From the NCBI GenBank assembly GCA_001464995.1, contig LNEQ01000276.1, positions 1 to 40,573 of the forward strand: DNA of 40,573 nt, written 5' to 3'. Made by a program: the position numbers and the translations under genes. This stretch comes from Actinobacteria bacterium Ga0077541. Lineage in GTDB: Bacteria; Actinomycetota; Thermoleophilia; Miltoncostaeales; Miltoncostaeaceae. The notes below the pieces were generated by a model. That model saw only the letters and a list, made by a program, of their open reading frames with translations. It was not told where the DNA came from and searched no databases. Within the stretch, counting starts at the first letter, position 1. Every line of letters begins with the position of its first letter. Shown piece after piece: positions 17,142-25,992 of this stretch.

Positions 17142-18590
17142 TCAGGCGGCGGCGGGTGCCGGAGCGGCGGGCTCGAACCTCATCTTGAGCGACGAATCCG
17201 GGATCGGGATCGGGTACTCGCCGGTGAAGCAGGCACGGCAGAACTGGCCCGCCGGCCGGCCGAGGGCGCGCTGCAGCGCGTCGAGCGAGAGGTAGGCGAG
17301 CGAGTCGGCGCCGGTCAGCTCGGCGATCTCGTCCACCGTGCGGCCGGCGGCGACCAACTCGGAGCGGTCGGCCATGTCGATGCCGTAGAAGCAGGGCCAG
17401 AGGATCGGCGGGCTTGAGATGCGCATGTGCACCTCGATGGCGCCGGCGTCGAGCAGCATCGCCACGATCTGCTGGGTGGTGTTGCCGCGCACGATCGAGT
17501 CGTCCACGACGACGAGCCGCTTGCCCTCGATCACCGCCGGAAGCGGGTTGAACTTCAGCCGGATGCCGTGCTGGCGCAGCGTCTGGTCGGGCTGGATGAA
17601 GCTGCGCCCGACGTAGCGGTTGCGCACGACCGCCTCGGCGTAGGGGATGCCCGACTGGTGGGCGTAGCCGATCGCGGCGGGGGTGCCGCTGTCGGGCAGG
17701 CCCACCACGAGGTCGGCCTCGGCCGGGCTCTGCAGCGCGAGCTCCCGGCCCATCGCCTCGCGTGACTGCCACACCGTCTCGCCGTCCATCTGGCTGTCGG
17801 GGCGCGCGAAGTAGATGTGCTCGAAGACGCAGAGGCGGCCGCCCTTGGAGGGCATCGCCTGGCGGCTCTCGACGCCGTCGGCGGTGAGGCGTACGGCCTC
17901 GCCCGGCAGCACGTCACGGATGAAATCGGCGCCGATCTGGTCGAGCGCGCAGGTCTCCGACGCGACGCACCAGCCGTCGTCGTCGAGCTTCCCGACCACC
18001 AGGGGCCTCACGCCGTGCGGGTCGCGGAAGGCCACCAACTCGGTGCCCGACATCGCCACCACCGAGTAGGCGCCGATCAGGCGCGGCATCACCGAGCAGG
18101 CCGCCGCCAGCAGGCTGCCCTCCTCGATGGCGAGCATCGCCGCGATGATCTCCGAGTCGGTGCTGGCGCGCAGGTCGACGCCGGCCGTCTCCATCTCGGT
18201 GCGCAGGGCGCCGGTGTTGGTGAGGTTGCCGTTGTGCCCGAGGGCGACGATGCCCCCGCCGCGGGTGTGGGTGACCGGCTGCGCGTTGTCCCACTTGTTG
18301 GCGCCGGTCGTGGAGTAGCGCACGTGGCCGATGGCCGCGCCGCCGGTGAGGCTGCGCAGGGAGGGCTCGTCGAAGACCGCCGAGACCAGGCCGAGGTCGC
18401 GCTGCACGGTGACCTGGCCCTCGTCGCTGACCGCGATCCCCGCGCTCTCCTGACCGCGGTGCTGCAAGGCGTGGAGGGCGTAGAACGACAGCCGCGAGAC
18501 CTCGCGGCCGGGGGCGACGACGCCGAACACGCCGCACTCCTCCCTGGGGCGGTCGTCGTCGATGTCGATCGCCCGGGGGGCCTCGCTCAT
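17142..18590 (-). CDS. purF: Amidophosphoribosyltransferase PurF
   Basis: 482 aa. It is the committed step, making phosphoribosylamine from PRPP and glutamine. The start ATG 18588-18590 overlaps the purL stop as ATGA; the open frame upstream of it is shadow. A propeptide of 18 residues precedes the nucleophile C19 (REECGVFGVV). The glutaminase domain contains HNGNLTN and RDPHGVRPL. The PRPP loop is VVVDDSIVRGNTT. Four cysteines at GGRLCVFEH, PPILWPCFYG and QFCRACFTG correspond to the [4Fe-4S] ligands of the Bacillus-type enzyme, so this is the iron-sulfur, propeptide-cleaved, oxygen-sensitive class. A 64-base gap separates it from the next small ORF. Confidence 0.97.
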   Translation of the reverse strand: MSEAPRAIDIDDDRPREECGVFGVVAPGREVSRLSFYALHALQHRGQESAGIAVSDEGQVTVQRDLGLVSAVFDEPSLRSLTGGAAIGHVRYSTTGANKWDNAQPVTHTRGGGIVALGHNGNLTNTGALRTEMETAGVDLRASTDSEIIAAMLAIEEGSLLAAACSVMPRLIGAYSVVAMSGTELVAFRDPHGVRPLVVGKLDDDGWCVASETCALDQIGADFIRDVLPGEAVRLTADGVESRQAMPSKGGRLCVFEHIYFARPDSQMDGETVWQSREAMGRELALQSPAEADLVVGLPDSGTPAAIGYAHQSGIPYAEAVVRNRYVGRSFIQPDQTLRQHGIRLKFNPLPAVIEGKRLVVVDDSIVRGNTTQQIVAMLLDAGAIEVHMRISSPPILWPCFYGIDMADRSELVAAGRTVDEIAELTGADSLAYLSLDALQRALGRPAGQFCRACFTGEYPIPIPDSSLKMRFEPAAPAPAAA

Positions 18591-20755
18591 GCGAGCGCCT
18601 CGGGCAGTCCGCGCTCGTACGCCTCGCGGGCCCGCTCGACCGGCAGGGTCACCTCGGTCGCGCCGACCCGCATCACGATGGCGTCGCCGCCGACCTCGCC
18701 GAGCCGGCGGACCCGCACGGACGGATCGGCCAGGCCCTGGAAGCGCTCGACGTCGCCGGCGGCCAGCGTGACCAGCATCCGCCCGCCGCCCTCGCCGAAC
18801 ATGACCTCGTCGTCGCGGCGGCCGGAATCGACCCGGGCGGTGGCCCCGATGCCGCCGGCCATGGCGCACTCGGCGAGGGCGACGGCGAGCCCGCCGCCGG
18901 AGACGTCGTGCGCGCTGCGCAGCAGGCCCTCCTCGGCCGCTCTCAGAACCAGTTCGATCGCGGCCACCTCGCGGCTGACATCGACGTCGGGCAGGGCCCC
19001 TCCGGGCGACGCGGCGTACTCGCTGGCGTCGAGGACGCCATCGTCGCCGACCAGCAGGACGACGTCCCCCGCGTCGGCGAAGGCGTGACCGACACTGCTG
19101 TCGGCCCGCTCGAGCAAGCCCATCATTCCCACCACCGGCGTCGGGAGGATCGAGCGCGTCGCGCTCTCATTGTAGAGCGACACGTTGCCCGACACGACCG
19201 GTACGTCGAGCGCTGTCAGTGCCTCCGCCATCCCGGCGATCGACTCGGCGAGGCGCCAGCCGGTGGAGCCCTTCTCGGGGTTCGGGAAGTTGAGGCAGTC
19301 GGTGGCGGCCACGGGCCGCGCGCCGACGCAGGCCAGGTTGCGCGCGGCCTCGAGCACCGACGCCCGCCCGCCCCCGCGCGGGTCGATCTCGCAGTGGCGC
19401 TCGGCGCAGTCGGTGGTGAGCGCGATCGCCCGGTCGGATCCGGGCAGGCGCACCACGGCGGCATCGCCGCCGGGGCGGCGGATGGTGTTGGCGCCGACCA
19501 GGTGGTCGTAGCGCTCGTAGATCCAGCGCTTGCTGGCGATGTTGGGGCGGGCGAGCAGATCGGCCCACGCCGCCGCCAGGTCGGCGGGCTCGGGGATCGT
19601 CGCCAGGTCGAGCGGCGTGCCGGTGGGCGCGGGCACGCGCGGCACCTCGTAGACCGGCGCGTCGTCGGCCAGCAGTCGCGCGGGCAGGTCGACCACCACC
19701 GCGCCGCCCGAGCGCGCGACCAGGTTCTCGCCCTCGGTCACCGACCCGATCGCGGTGGCGTCGAGGTCCCAGCGCCGGCAGACCGCGATCATCTCCTCGA
19801 GCTTCTCGGGCAGCACCACGGCGAGCATGCGCTCCTGGCTCTCGGACACCAGGATCTCGGCGGGCGCGAGCGTCTCGCGCAGCGGCACCAGGTCGAGGTC
19901 GATGTCGAGGCCCACGCCGCCCTTGGCCGCCATCTCGCTGGCGGCGCTGGTCAGGCCGGCGGCGCCCAGGTCCTGCAGCGCCACCAGGGTGCCCGACTCG
20001 GCCAGCTCGCGGCAGCAGTCCATCAGCTTGCGCTCGGTGAAGGGGTCGCTCACCTGCACCGACGGGCGCTTGTCCTCGGCCTCGTCGAGCTCCGCCGAGG
20101 CGAGCACGCTGGCCCCGCCGATGCCGTCGCGGCCCGTCTTGTTGCCGAAGAGCACCAGGGCGTTGCCCGGGCCCTGCGCGGCGGCGCGCAGGATGCCGCC
20201 CGGCCCGAGGATGCCGACGCACATGGCGTTGACCAGGCACGACTCCTCGTAGCGGTCGTCGAACGAGACCTCGCCGCCGACCGTGGGCACGCCGATGCAG
20301 TTGCCGTAGTGGCCGATGCCGGCCACCGCGCGCGTGAACAGGTGGCGGCTGCGGGCGCTGGTCAGCTCGCCGAAGCGCAGCGAGTCGAGCAGGGCGATCG
20401 GACGCGCGCCCATGGCGATGATGTCGCGGACGATGCCTCCCACGCCGGTGGCGGCGCCCTCGAAGGGCTCCACCGCCGAGGGGTGGTTGTGGCTCTCGAT
20501 CTTCAGCGCCACCGCGATCCCGTCGCCCACGTCCACCACGCCGGCGTTCTCCCCGGGGCCCTGCAGCACGCGAGCGCCGGTGGTGGGGAAGCCGCGCAGC
20601 AGGGGCTTGGAGTGCTTGTAGGAGCAGTGCTCGCTCCACATCAGGCTGAACATGACCAGCTCGGGGTCGGTGGGCTCCCGCCCGAGCAACTCGGGGATGA
20701 GCGCGGCCTCGTCGTCGGTGAGTCCGAGCTGGCGGTGCAGGGGGACGTCGCTCAT
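18587..20755 (-). CDS. purL: FGAM synthase subunit PurL (small type)
   Basis: 722 aa, the short PurL that needs separate PurQ and PurS. It makes FGAM from FGAR, glutamine-derived ammonia and ATP. Motifs include LMWSEHCSYKHSK near residue 40, ALKIESHNHPSAVEPF with the catalytic region, GVGGIVRDIIAMGARP, and the repeated second half (ATDCLNFPNPEKG, SAHDVSGGGLAVAL) typical of the duplicated AIR-synthase fold. The ATG overlaps the purQ stop as ATGA. Its stop overlaps the purF start. Confidence 0.97.
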   Translation of the reverse strand: MSDVPLHRQLGLTDDEAALIPELLGREPTDPELVMFSLMWSEHCSYKHSKPLLRGFPTTGARVLQGPGENAGVVDVGDGIAVALKIESHNHPSAVEPFEGAATGVGGIVRDIIAMGARPIALLDSLRFGELTSARSRHLFTRAVAGIGHYGNCIGVPTVGGEVSFDDRYEESCLVNAMCVGILGPGGILRAAAQGPGNALVLFGNKTGRDGIGGASVLASAELDEAEDKRPSVQVSDPFTERKLMDCCRELAESGTLVALQDLGAAGLTSAASEMAAKGGVGLDIDLDLVPLRETLAPAEILVSESQERMLAVVLPEKLEEMIAVCRRWDLDATAIGSVTEGENLVARSGGAVVVDLPARLLADDAPVYEVPRVPAPTGTPLDLATIPEPADLAAAWADLLARPNIASKRWIYERYDHLVGANTIRRPGGDAAVVRLPGSDRAIALTTDCAERHCEIDPRGGGRASVLEAARNLACVGARPVAATDCLNFPNPEKGSTGWRLAESIAGMAEALTALDVPVVSGNVSLYNESATRSILPTPVVGMMGLLERADSSVGHAFADAGDVVLLVGDDGVLDASEYAASPGGALPDVDVSREVAAIELVLRAAEEGLLRSAHDVSGGGLAVALAECAMAGGIGATARVDSGRRDDEVMFGEGGGRMLVTLAAGDVERFQGLADPSVRVRRLGEVGGDAIVMRVGATEVTLPVERAREAYERGLPEALA

Positions 20756-21390
20756 GCGATCAACCCGGCCAGCACGATCTGCCCGTCGGTCGACCCGAGC
20801 AGCGCGTCGCAGGCCTCCTCGGGGTGGGGCATCAGCCCCATCACGTTTCCGGCCGCGTTGGCCACGCCGGCCACTGCGTCGGTCGAGCCGAGCAGGTTGT
20901 CGCGGTAGCGCAGCACCACCCGGGCCGTTCCCGCGTCGCCGTACCAGGCGCCCTCGTTGTTCTTGATCGGGATCGAGATGACCGCGCCCGTCTCCAGGCC
21001 CGGTGTCCAGGGCGTCTCGTCGTCGGCCACCTCGAGCTCCATCTGGCGGCAGACGAACGACAGCGTCGAGTTGCGCCGCAGCGCCCCGGGCAGCAGGCCG
21101 GCCTCGCAGAGCACCTGGAAGCCGTTGCAGATGCCCACCACGCGGCCGCCGGCCTCGGCGTGCCGGCGCACGGCGCCCATGATGGGGGCCCGGCTGGCGA
21201 TGGCGCCGCAGCGCAGGTGGTCGCCGTAGGAGAAGCCCCCCGGCAGCAGCACCGCGTCGGTGCCCGCGGGCAGCGCGGCGTCGGCGTGCCAGGCCTCCAC
21301 GGCCGTGGCCCCGAGCCCCTCCACGGCGCGCACGGCGCTGTCGTGGTCGAGCGTGCCGGGGAAGCGCAGGACGGCGACCGTCGTGCTCAA
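20752..21390 (-). CDS. purQ: FGAM synthase glutaminase subunit PurQ
   Basis: 212 aa. It is a class I glutamine amidotransferase that feeds ammonia to PurL. The nucleophile is C88 in VVGICNGFQVLCEAGLLPG, and the His-Glu pair is in GLMPHPEEACD. The start is a TTG at 21388-21390, supported by a perfect GGAGGT seven bases upstream and by the 4-base TTGA overlap with the purS stop. No ATG or GTG fits the family N-terminus (TTVAVLRFPGTL) better. Gene callers that dislike TTG would mis-start this gene upstream in purS shadow sequence. Confidence 0.95.
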   Translation of the reverse strand: MSTTVAVLRFPGTLDHDSAVRAVEGLGATAVEAWHADAALPAGTDAVLLPGGFSYGDHLRCGAIASRAPIMGAVRRHAEAGGRVVGICNGFQVLCEAGLLPGALRRNSTLSFVCRQMELEVADDETPWTPGLETGAVISIPIKNNEGAWYGDAGTARVVLRYRDNLLGSTDAVAGVANAAGNVMGLMPHPEEACDALLGSTDGQIVLAGLIA

Positions 21391-21623
21391 GCCCCGACCT
21401 CCACCGTGTAGTCCTCGATCAGGGCGTTGGCGAGGAGCTGCTCGCACATCGCGCGCGCCTGGCCGGCCGGGTCGTCGCCCGCGATCGACAGCTCGATCCG
21501 CTTGCCGATCCGCACCTCGCCCACGCCGTCGAAGCCGAGCTGCCCGAGGGCTCCGGCCACCGCCTGCCCCTGGGGGTCCAGGACGCCCTGCTTGGGCATC
21601 ACCGTCACGATCACCTGCGTCAC
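21387..21623 (-). CDS. purS: FGAM synthase subunit PurS
   Basis: 78 aa, the small dimeric bridge between PurL and PurQ. The whole protein fits the family: beta-strand VTQVIVTVMPKQGVLDPQGQ, then GQLGFDGVGEVRIGKRIEL and the C-terminal NALIEDYTVEV. The GTG start has GGAGGTGGG upstream and overlaps the purC stop as GTGA. The open frame continues upstream, but only as purC shadow. Confidence 0.95.
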   Translation of the reverse strand: MTQVIVTVMPKQGVLDPQGQAVAGALGQLGFDGVGEVRIGKRIELSIAGDDPAGQARAMCEQLLANALIEDYTVEVGA

Positions 21624-22471
21624 CCACCCACCTCCATTGCCGACGAGGTGAGGCGCTCGAGCGCCTCGATGTACCGGGACCGCGTGCCCTCCACGACGTC
21701 GTCGGGCAGCTCGGGCGGCGGCGAGGCGTGGTCCCACCCGATCGCGTCGAGCCAGTCGCGCAGGTACTGCTTGTCGAACGACGGCGGGCTCTGGCCGGGC
21801 GCCCAGCGGTCGGCGGGCCAGAGCCGCGACGAATCGGGCGTCACCGCCTCGTCGCCCAGCGTCAACCGGCCGTCGGCGTCGAAGCCGAGCTCGAACTTGG
21901 TGTCGGCGAGGATCATCCCGGCCGCCGCGCAGCGCTCAGCGGCGCGGGCGTAGAGGGCCAGGGTGATGCGCTCTGCCTCGGCGAGCACGTCGGCGCCCAC
22001 GATCTCCGCCGCCGCGTCGCGGCTGATGTTCATGTCGTGCCCCTCGGTGGCCTTCGTCGCCGGCGTGAAGATCGGGCGCGGCAGCCGGTCGGCCTGACGC
22101 AGACCGGGGGGCAGCGAGTGGCCGCAGACCGCGCCGGTCTCCTGGTAGTCCTTCCAGCCCGAGCCGACCAGATAGCCGCGCGCGACGCACTCGATCGGAA
22201 GCATCCGAAGGCGCTTCACGAGCATCGCGCTGTCTCCCACCAGCGCGATCAGGTGGTTCGGGACGATGTCGGTCGTGATGCCGAACCAGAAGGCCGACAT
22301 CGCGGTGAGGATGCCGCCCTTGCCGGGGATCGGCGTCGGCATGATCCAGTCGTACGCCGAGATCCGGTCGGTCGCGACCAGCAGCAGGCGGTCGGAGTCG
22401 ACCTCCCGCACCTGGCGCACCTTGCCCTCGAGGATGACCGGGTAGTCCGTGACGGCGCCCAGAGCGCTCAC
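21620..22471 (-). CDS. purC: SAICAR synthase PurC
   Basis: 283 aa. It joins CAIR and aspartate. Motifs include LEGKVRQVREVDSDRLLLVATDRISAYD at the N-terminus, IECVARGYLVGSGWKDY, FTPATKATEGHD and ILADTKFELGFD with substrate-binding acids. The GTG start overlaps the purB stop as GTGA, with GGAGAGGG about 10 bases upstream in purB. The long open frame above it is purB shadow. Length is normal for the longer SAICAR synthases. Confidence 0.96.
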   Translation of the reverse strand: MSALGAVTDYPVILEGKVRQVREVDSDRLLLVATDRISAYDWIMPTPIPGKGGILTAMSAFWFGITTDIVPNHLIALVGDSAMLVKRLRMLPIECVARGYLVGSGWKDYQETGAVCGHSLPPGLRQADRLPRPIFTPATKATEGHDMNISRDAAAEIVGADVLAEAERITLALYARAAERCAAAGMILADTKFELGFDADGRLTLGDEAVTPDSSRLWPADRWAPGQSPPSFDKQYLRDWLDAIGWDHASPPPELPDDVVEGTRSRYIEALERLTSSAMEVGG

Positions 22472-23763
22472 AGAGCGGCGACCCTCTCCATGACCTCGGG
22501 GACGTGGCGGGTGTACCAGGTGGGGTCGAGCAGGGCGTCGATGTCGGCGGTCGAGATCACGGCGGTGACTTCGTCGTCGGCGGCCAGCAGGTCGCCGAGG
22601 CGGCGACCCTCGTCCCAGGCCTTCATCGCGTTGCGCTGCACCAGCGCGTAGGCCTGCTCGCGGGTGAGGCCCCGCTCCACCAGGCCGAGCAGCACGCGCT
22701 GCGAGAACACCAGGCCGTGCGAGCTGTCGAGCACCGCGCGCATCCGGTCGGGCCGCACGACCAGGCCCTCCATCAGGGTGCGGCTCTTGTAGAGCATGTA
22801 GTCGAGCGCCAGGAACGCGTCGGGCAGGATGATCCGCTCGACCGACGAGTGCGAGATGTCGCGCTCGTGCCAGAGGGCCACGTCCTCGAGGGCCGCGACG
22901 GCGTGGCCGCGCACCACGCGCGCGATGCCGGAGATGCGCTCGGCCGTGATCGGGTTGCGCTTGTGGGGCATCGCCGAGCTGCCCTTCTGGCCCACCGTGA
23001 AGGCCTCCTCGGCCTCGCGCAGCTCGGTGCGCTGCAGGTGGCGCAGCTCGGTGGCCAGGCGGTCGAGGCTGCTGGCGGCGACGGCCATCGTGCACACCAT
23101 CTGGGCGTGGCGGTCGCGGGCGACCACCTGCGTCGCCACCGGCTCCCCGTCGATGCCGAGCTCGGCGAGCACGCCGGCCTCGATGGCCGGGTCGAGCATC
23201 GCGTAGGTGCCGACCGCGCCCGAGAGCTTGCCGACCGACGCCCCGCGGATGGCCTCGCTCAGGCGCTCCTCGTTGCGGCGGCTCTCGAGGGCGTGGTTGG
23301 CGAGCTTCAGCCCGAAGGTCGTGGGCTCGGCGTGGATGCCGTGCGTACGGCCGACGCAGAGGGTGTCGGCGTGGCGCAGCGCGAGGTCGCGCAGCGTGGC
23401 CGTCAGCGCGGCCTGCTCGGCCAGCAGCAGCTCGCCCGAGCGCTTGATCGCCAGCGCGAGCCCGGTGTCGAGCACGTCGGAGGAGGTCATGCCGTAGTGG
23501 ATCCAGCGCGAGGCCGGGCCGACGCGCTCGTTGACGTCGGTCAGGAAGGCGACGACGTCGTGGTTGGTCGTCTTCTCCAGCTCGAGCGTGCGCTCCACCG
23601 AGAAGCCGGCGCCGGCCTCGATGGCCGCCAGGTCCTCGGGTGGGATGACGCCCTTCGCGGCCCAGGCGCGGCACACGGCCAGCTCCACCTCGAGCCAGCG
23701 CGCGAGCTTGGCCTCCTCGGTCCAGAGCGCCGCCATGGCGGCGCGGGAGTAACGCGGGATCAC
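22468..23763 (-). CDS. purB: Adenylosuccinate lyase PurB
   Basis: 431 aa. It catalyses two fumarate eliminations, SAICAR to AICAR and adenylosuccinate to AMP. The fumarase-superfamily signature is GSSAMPHKRNP, with the flexible-loop Ser. Other conserved parts are EKTTNHDVVAFL, IHYGMTSSDVLDT and VGRTHGIHAEPTTFG, the catalytic His region. The GTG start (VIPRYSRAAMAALW) overlaps the purD stop as GTGA, with a GGAG motif upstream. It works with PurC in this operon and with PurA (39289-40572) for AMP. Confidence 0.97.
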   Translation of the reverse strand: MIPRYSRAAMAALWTEEAKLARWLEVELAVCRAWAAKGVIPPEDLAAIEAGAGFSVERTLELEKTTNHDVVAFLTDVNERVGPASRWIHYGMTSSDVLDTGLALAIKRSGELLLAEQAALTATLRDLALRHADTLCVGRTHGIHAEPTTFGLKLANHALESRRNEERLSEAIRGASVGKLSGAVGTYAMLDPAIEAGVLAELGIDGEPVATQVVARDRHAQMVCTMAVAASSLDRLATELRHLQRTELREAEEAFTVGQKGSSAMPHKRNPITAERISGIARVVRGHAVAALEDVALWHERDISHSSVERIILPDAFLALDYMLYKSRTLMEGLVVRPDRMRAVLDSSHGLVFSQRVLLGLVERGLTREQAYALVQRNAMKAWDEGRRLGDLLAADDEVTAVISTADIDALLDPTWYTRHVPEVMERVAAL

Positions 23764-25037
23764 ACGGTCTCCATCCCCGACGCGATGTCGCCGCGCATCT
23801 GGCGGCCCTCGAACGTGATCAGCCCCGCCGCGGCGTAGGCCCTCGCCCGCGCGTCGGGGACGCTGTCGCCCCGCGCGCTCACGGCCAGCACCCGGCCCCC
23901 GGCGGTGACGATCGTGCCGCCCGGTCCGGGCGCGGTGCCGGCGTGGTACACCTCCGCACCCGTCGCGGCGGCCTCCGCCAAGCCCTCGATGACGTCGCCC
24001 TGCCGCGGGGTACCCGGGTAGCCGTGCGCGGCGAGCACCACGGCAACGGCGGCCCCGTCGTTCACCCGCACCGGACGGTCCTCGAGGGTGCCGTCGGCCG
24101 CCGCGGTGAGCAGCGGCAGCAGGTCCTCGTCGAGGCGCGGCAGCAGGGCCTGGGTCTCCGGGTCGCCGAATCGGGTGTTGAACTCCACGACCCGGGGGCC
24201 GTCGGGGGTCATCATCAGCCCGGCGTAGAGGACGCCCTGGAACGGGGTGCCGCGGCGCGCCATCTCGGCGAGCACCGGGCGGTGGACCGTGTCGATGAGC
24301 TCGTCGGCCAGGGCGTCGGAGATGTCGGGCGGCGGCGAGACGGAGCCCATCCCCCCGGTGTTCGGGCCCGTGTTGCCCTCGCCGATCGGCTTGTAGTCGC
24401 GGGCGGCGGGGAAGCGGGCGACGTGCGTCCCGTCGGTGATCGCGAGCAGCGACACCTCGGGCCCGGTCATCCCCTCCTCCACCACGACGACCGTCCCGGC
24501 CGCCCCGAAGGCGGAGCGGGTGAGGCAGAGCTCGAGGGCCTCGCGGGCGTCGGCCTCGGTCGAGACGACCATCACGCCCTTGCCCGCGGCCAGGCCGTCG
24601 GCCTTGATCGCCACCGGCAGACCGAGCTCGGCGACGGCCGCCATGCCCTCGTCGACGCCGGTGACCGTGTGCGACCGCGCCGTGGGCACGCCGGCGGCGG
24701 CCATGATCTCCTTGGCGAAGGCCTTGCTGCCCTCCAGCCGCGCCGCCGCGGCCGACGGGCCGAACGCGCGGATGCCGAAGGCGCGCAGCGAGTCGCAGAG
24801 CCCGGCCACCAGCGGGGCCTCGGGGCCGACCACCACCAGGTCGGCCTGGTAGGCCGCCGACAGCGCCGCGACGCCGCCGACGTCGTCGATGCTCAGCGGG
24901 ATCAGGTCGGCGTCGGCGGCGATGCCCACGTTGCCGCCCGCGCAGTAGATCCGGGGCCGCTCGGGCGATCGGGCGAGCGCCCGCACCAAGGCGTGCTCGC
25001 GACCCCCGCCTCCGACGACAAGCACCGTGCGATTCAC
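23760..25037 (-). CDS. purD: Phosphoribosylamine-glycine ligase PurD
   Basis: 425 aa from GTG 25037. ATP-grasp enzyme making GAR from phosphoribosylamine and glycine. The N-terminus VNRTVLVVGGGGREHALVRAL is diagnostic, followed by KAFAKEIMAAAGVPTA, the ATP-grasp lysine and glycine loop KADGLAAGKGVMV, EFNTRFGDPETQ and the C-terminal subdomain GDVIEGL. A GTG six codons upstream (25055) keeps the frame, but GAGAG just before 25037 favours the shorter form. It is the first gene of the purine operon. The region upstream is only about 60 bases, shared with a divergent small membrane-protein gene. Confidence 0.96.
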   Translation of the reverse strand: MNRTVLVVGGGGREHALVRALARSPERPRIYCAGGNVGIAADADLIPLSIDDVGGVAALSAAYQADLVVVGPEAPLVAGLCDSLRAFGIRAFGPSAAAARLEGSKAFAKEIMAAAGVPTARSHTVTGVDEGMAAVAELGLPVAIKADGLAAGKGVMVVSTEADAREALELCLTRSAFGAAGTVVVVEEGMTGPEVSLLAITDGTHVARFPAARDYKPIGEGNTGPNTGGMGSVSPPPDISDALADELIDTVHRPVLAEMARRGTPFQGVLYAGLMMTPDGPRVVEFNTRFGDPETQALLPRLDEDLLPLLTAAADGTLEDRPVRVNDGAAVAVVLAAHGYPGTPRQGDVIEGLAEAAATGAEVYHAGTAPGPGGTIVTAGGRVLAVSARGDSVPDARARAYAAAGLITFEGRQMRGDIASGMETV

Positions 25038-25083
25038 CCGGGCACTCTCGCACACGCCGCGGTCATCGGGGCGCGCGGGCGAC

Positions 25084-25089
25084 TACTCT
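25084..25089 (+). promoter_or_regulatory. Candidate -10 box for the small membrane-protein gene (leaderless)
   Basis: TACTCT matches the actinobacterial -10 pattern TANNNT and ends 10 bases before the ATG at 25100. No Shine-Dalgarno is visible in the 10 bases between. This spacing suggests a leaderless or nearly leaderless mRNA. No -35 box is evident. Confidence 0.3.
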
Positions 25090-25099
25090 TGGACATGAG

Positions 25100-25462
25100 A
25101 TGGCCGAGACCCCCCGTCCCTCACGTGCCGACCGCGAGGCGCAGCGCGCCCTCCTCGAGGATGCCCTGTCGCAGCTGGCGGCCTCGCCCGATCCCGACGC
25201 GGCCGCGGCCGAGGTGATGCGGGCCCTCGATCACTACATCGAGTCGACCGGGGGAGGCACGGCCCTCACCCCCCGCGAGGCCCCGGTCACCGACTACTCC
25301 CGCCAGGACGCGCGCGAGATCAAGTGGGCCGCATGGATCGTCCTGGGTGGCGCCGTGCTCGGCACCGCGATCGTGGCGGTCGCGCTCTCGGGCGGCTGGC
25401 CCGCCGCCCTGGCGATCATCGTGATCTGGGTGATCGCGATCGCCGCGCTCGTCTCGACCTGA
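25100..25462 (+). CDS. Small two-TM membrane protein of unknown function
   Basis: 120 aa. The first 75 residues are soluble, charged and helix-prone (SRADREAQRALLEDALSQL, VMRALDHYIESTGG). Two adjacent hydrophobic segments follow (about 77-96 and 100-118), ending the protein almost at the membrane. I recognise no family. The ATG lacks a clear ribosome binding site. It is divergent from purD and convergent with the carbonic anhydrase gene, 13 bases apart at the stops. Codon use is normal for the window, so it is probably a real gene. Confidence 0.65.
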   Translation: MAETPRPSRADREAQRALLEDALSQLAASPDPDAAAAEVMRALDHYIESTGGGTALTPREAPVTDYSRQDAREIKWAAWIVLGGAVLGTAIVAVALSGGWPAALAIIVIWVIAIAALVST

Positions 25463-25479
25463 TCCCGGCCGGGCGTCAG
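25459..25479. terminator. Small hairpin shared by two convergent stops
   Basis: CTGA at 25459-25462 pairs with TCAG at 25476-25479, and inside them lies the palindrome CCCGGCCGGG (25464-25473). Both stop codons are in the outer stem. Short, with no T-run; a weak bidirectional terminator at most. Confidence 0.3.
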
Positions 25480-25979
25480 TCGGGCGGTGCCGGCTCCCGC
25501 AGCTCGCCCGTGTCGACGTCGTAGACGAAGCCGCGGATCTTGTCGCGGTGGGGGATGAACGGCGAGTTGCGGAGCCGCCGGATCGACTGGCGGACGTTCT
25601 CGTCGAGGTCGGCGAACGACTCGATCGCGAAGCTCGGGGCCACGCCGCTCAGCTCCTGCAGCTCGGCGCGGAACCCGTCGTCGGTGACCTTCTGCATCCC
25701 GCAGTCGGTGTGGTGGATCAGCAGGATCTCGCGGGTGCCGAGCCGCAGCTGCGACACGGCCAGCGACCGGATCATGTCGTCGGTGATCACGCCGCCGGCG
25801 TTCCGCAGGACGTGCGCCTCGCCCTGATCGAGCCCGAGTGCGGCGAAGACGTCGAGGCGCGAGTCCATGCACGCGACCACCGCCAGCTTGCGCCGCGGGC
25901 GGATGTCGAGGTGCTCGCTGAGCGCGAAGCGCTCGGCGAACGCCTGGTTGTTGGCGAGGAGATCGTCGGTGACGCCCAC
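25476..25979 (-). CDS. Beta-class carbonic anhydrase
   Basis: 167 aa. It hydrates CO2 to bicarbonate in the cytoplasm. Zinc and catalytic residues are C37, D39 and R41 in VACMDSRLD, and H90 and C93 in IHHTDCGM. The NAGG motif (VLRNAGGVITDD) is present. This short form without extra domains resembles mycobacterial Rv1284-type enzymes. The GTG at 25977-25979 is chosen because family homology starts there. The frame is open far upstream, but only as shadow of the hydrogenase small subunit. A TAGGAT box (25987-25992) lies 7 bases upstream with no clear ribosome binding site, so a leaderless transcript is possible. It follows the hyf operon by 53 bases on the same strand and could also be read from it. 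Confidence 0.92.
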   Translation of the reverse strand: MGVTDDLLANNQAFAERFALSEHLDIRPRRKLAVVACMDSRLDVFAALGLDQGEAHVLRNAGGVITDDMIRSLAVSQLRLGTREILLIHHTDCGMQKVTDDGFRAELQELSGVAPSFAIESFADLDENVRQSIRRLRNSPFIPHRDKIRGFVYDVDTGELREPAPPD

Positions 25980-25986
25980 GGCGGCG

Positions 25987-25992
25987 ATCCTA
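25987..25992 (-). promoter_or_regulatory. Candidate -10 box for the carbonic anhydrase gene
   Basis: TAGGAT on the minus strand fits TANNNT and lies 7 bases before the GTG start, the spacing expected when transcription begins at the start codon. No -35 element is visible. The same bases could instead be a weak AGGAT ribosome binding site. Confidence 0.25.
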
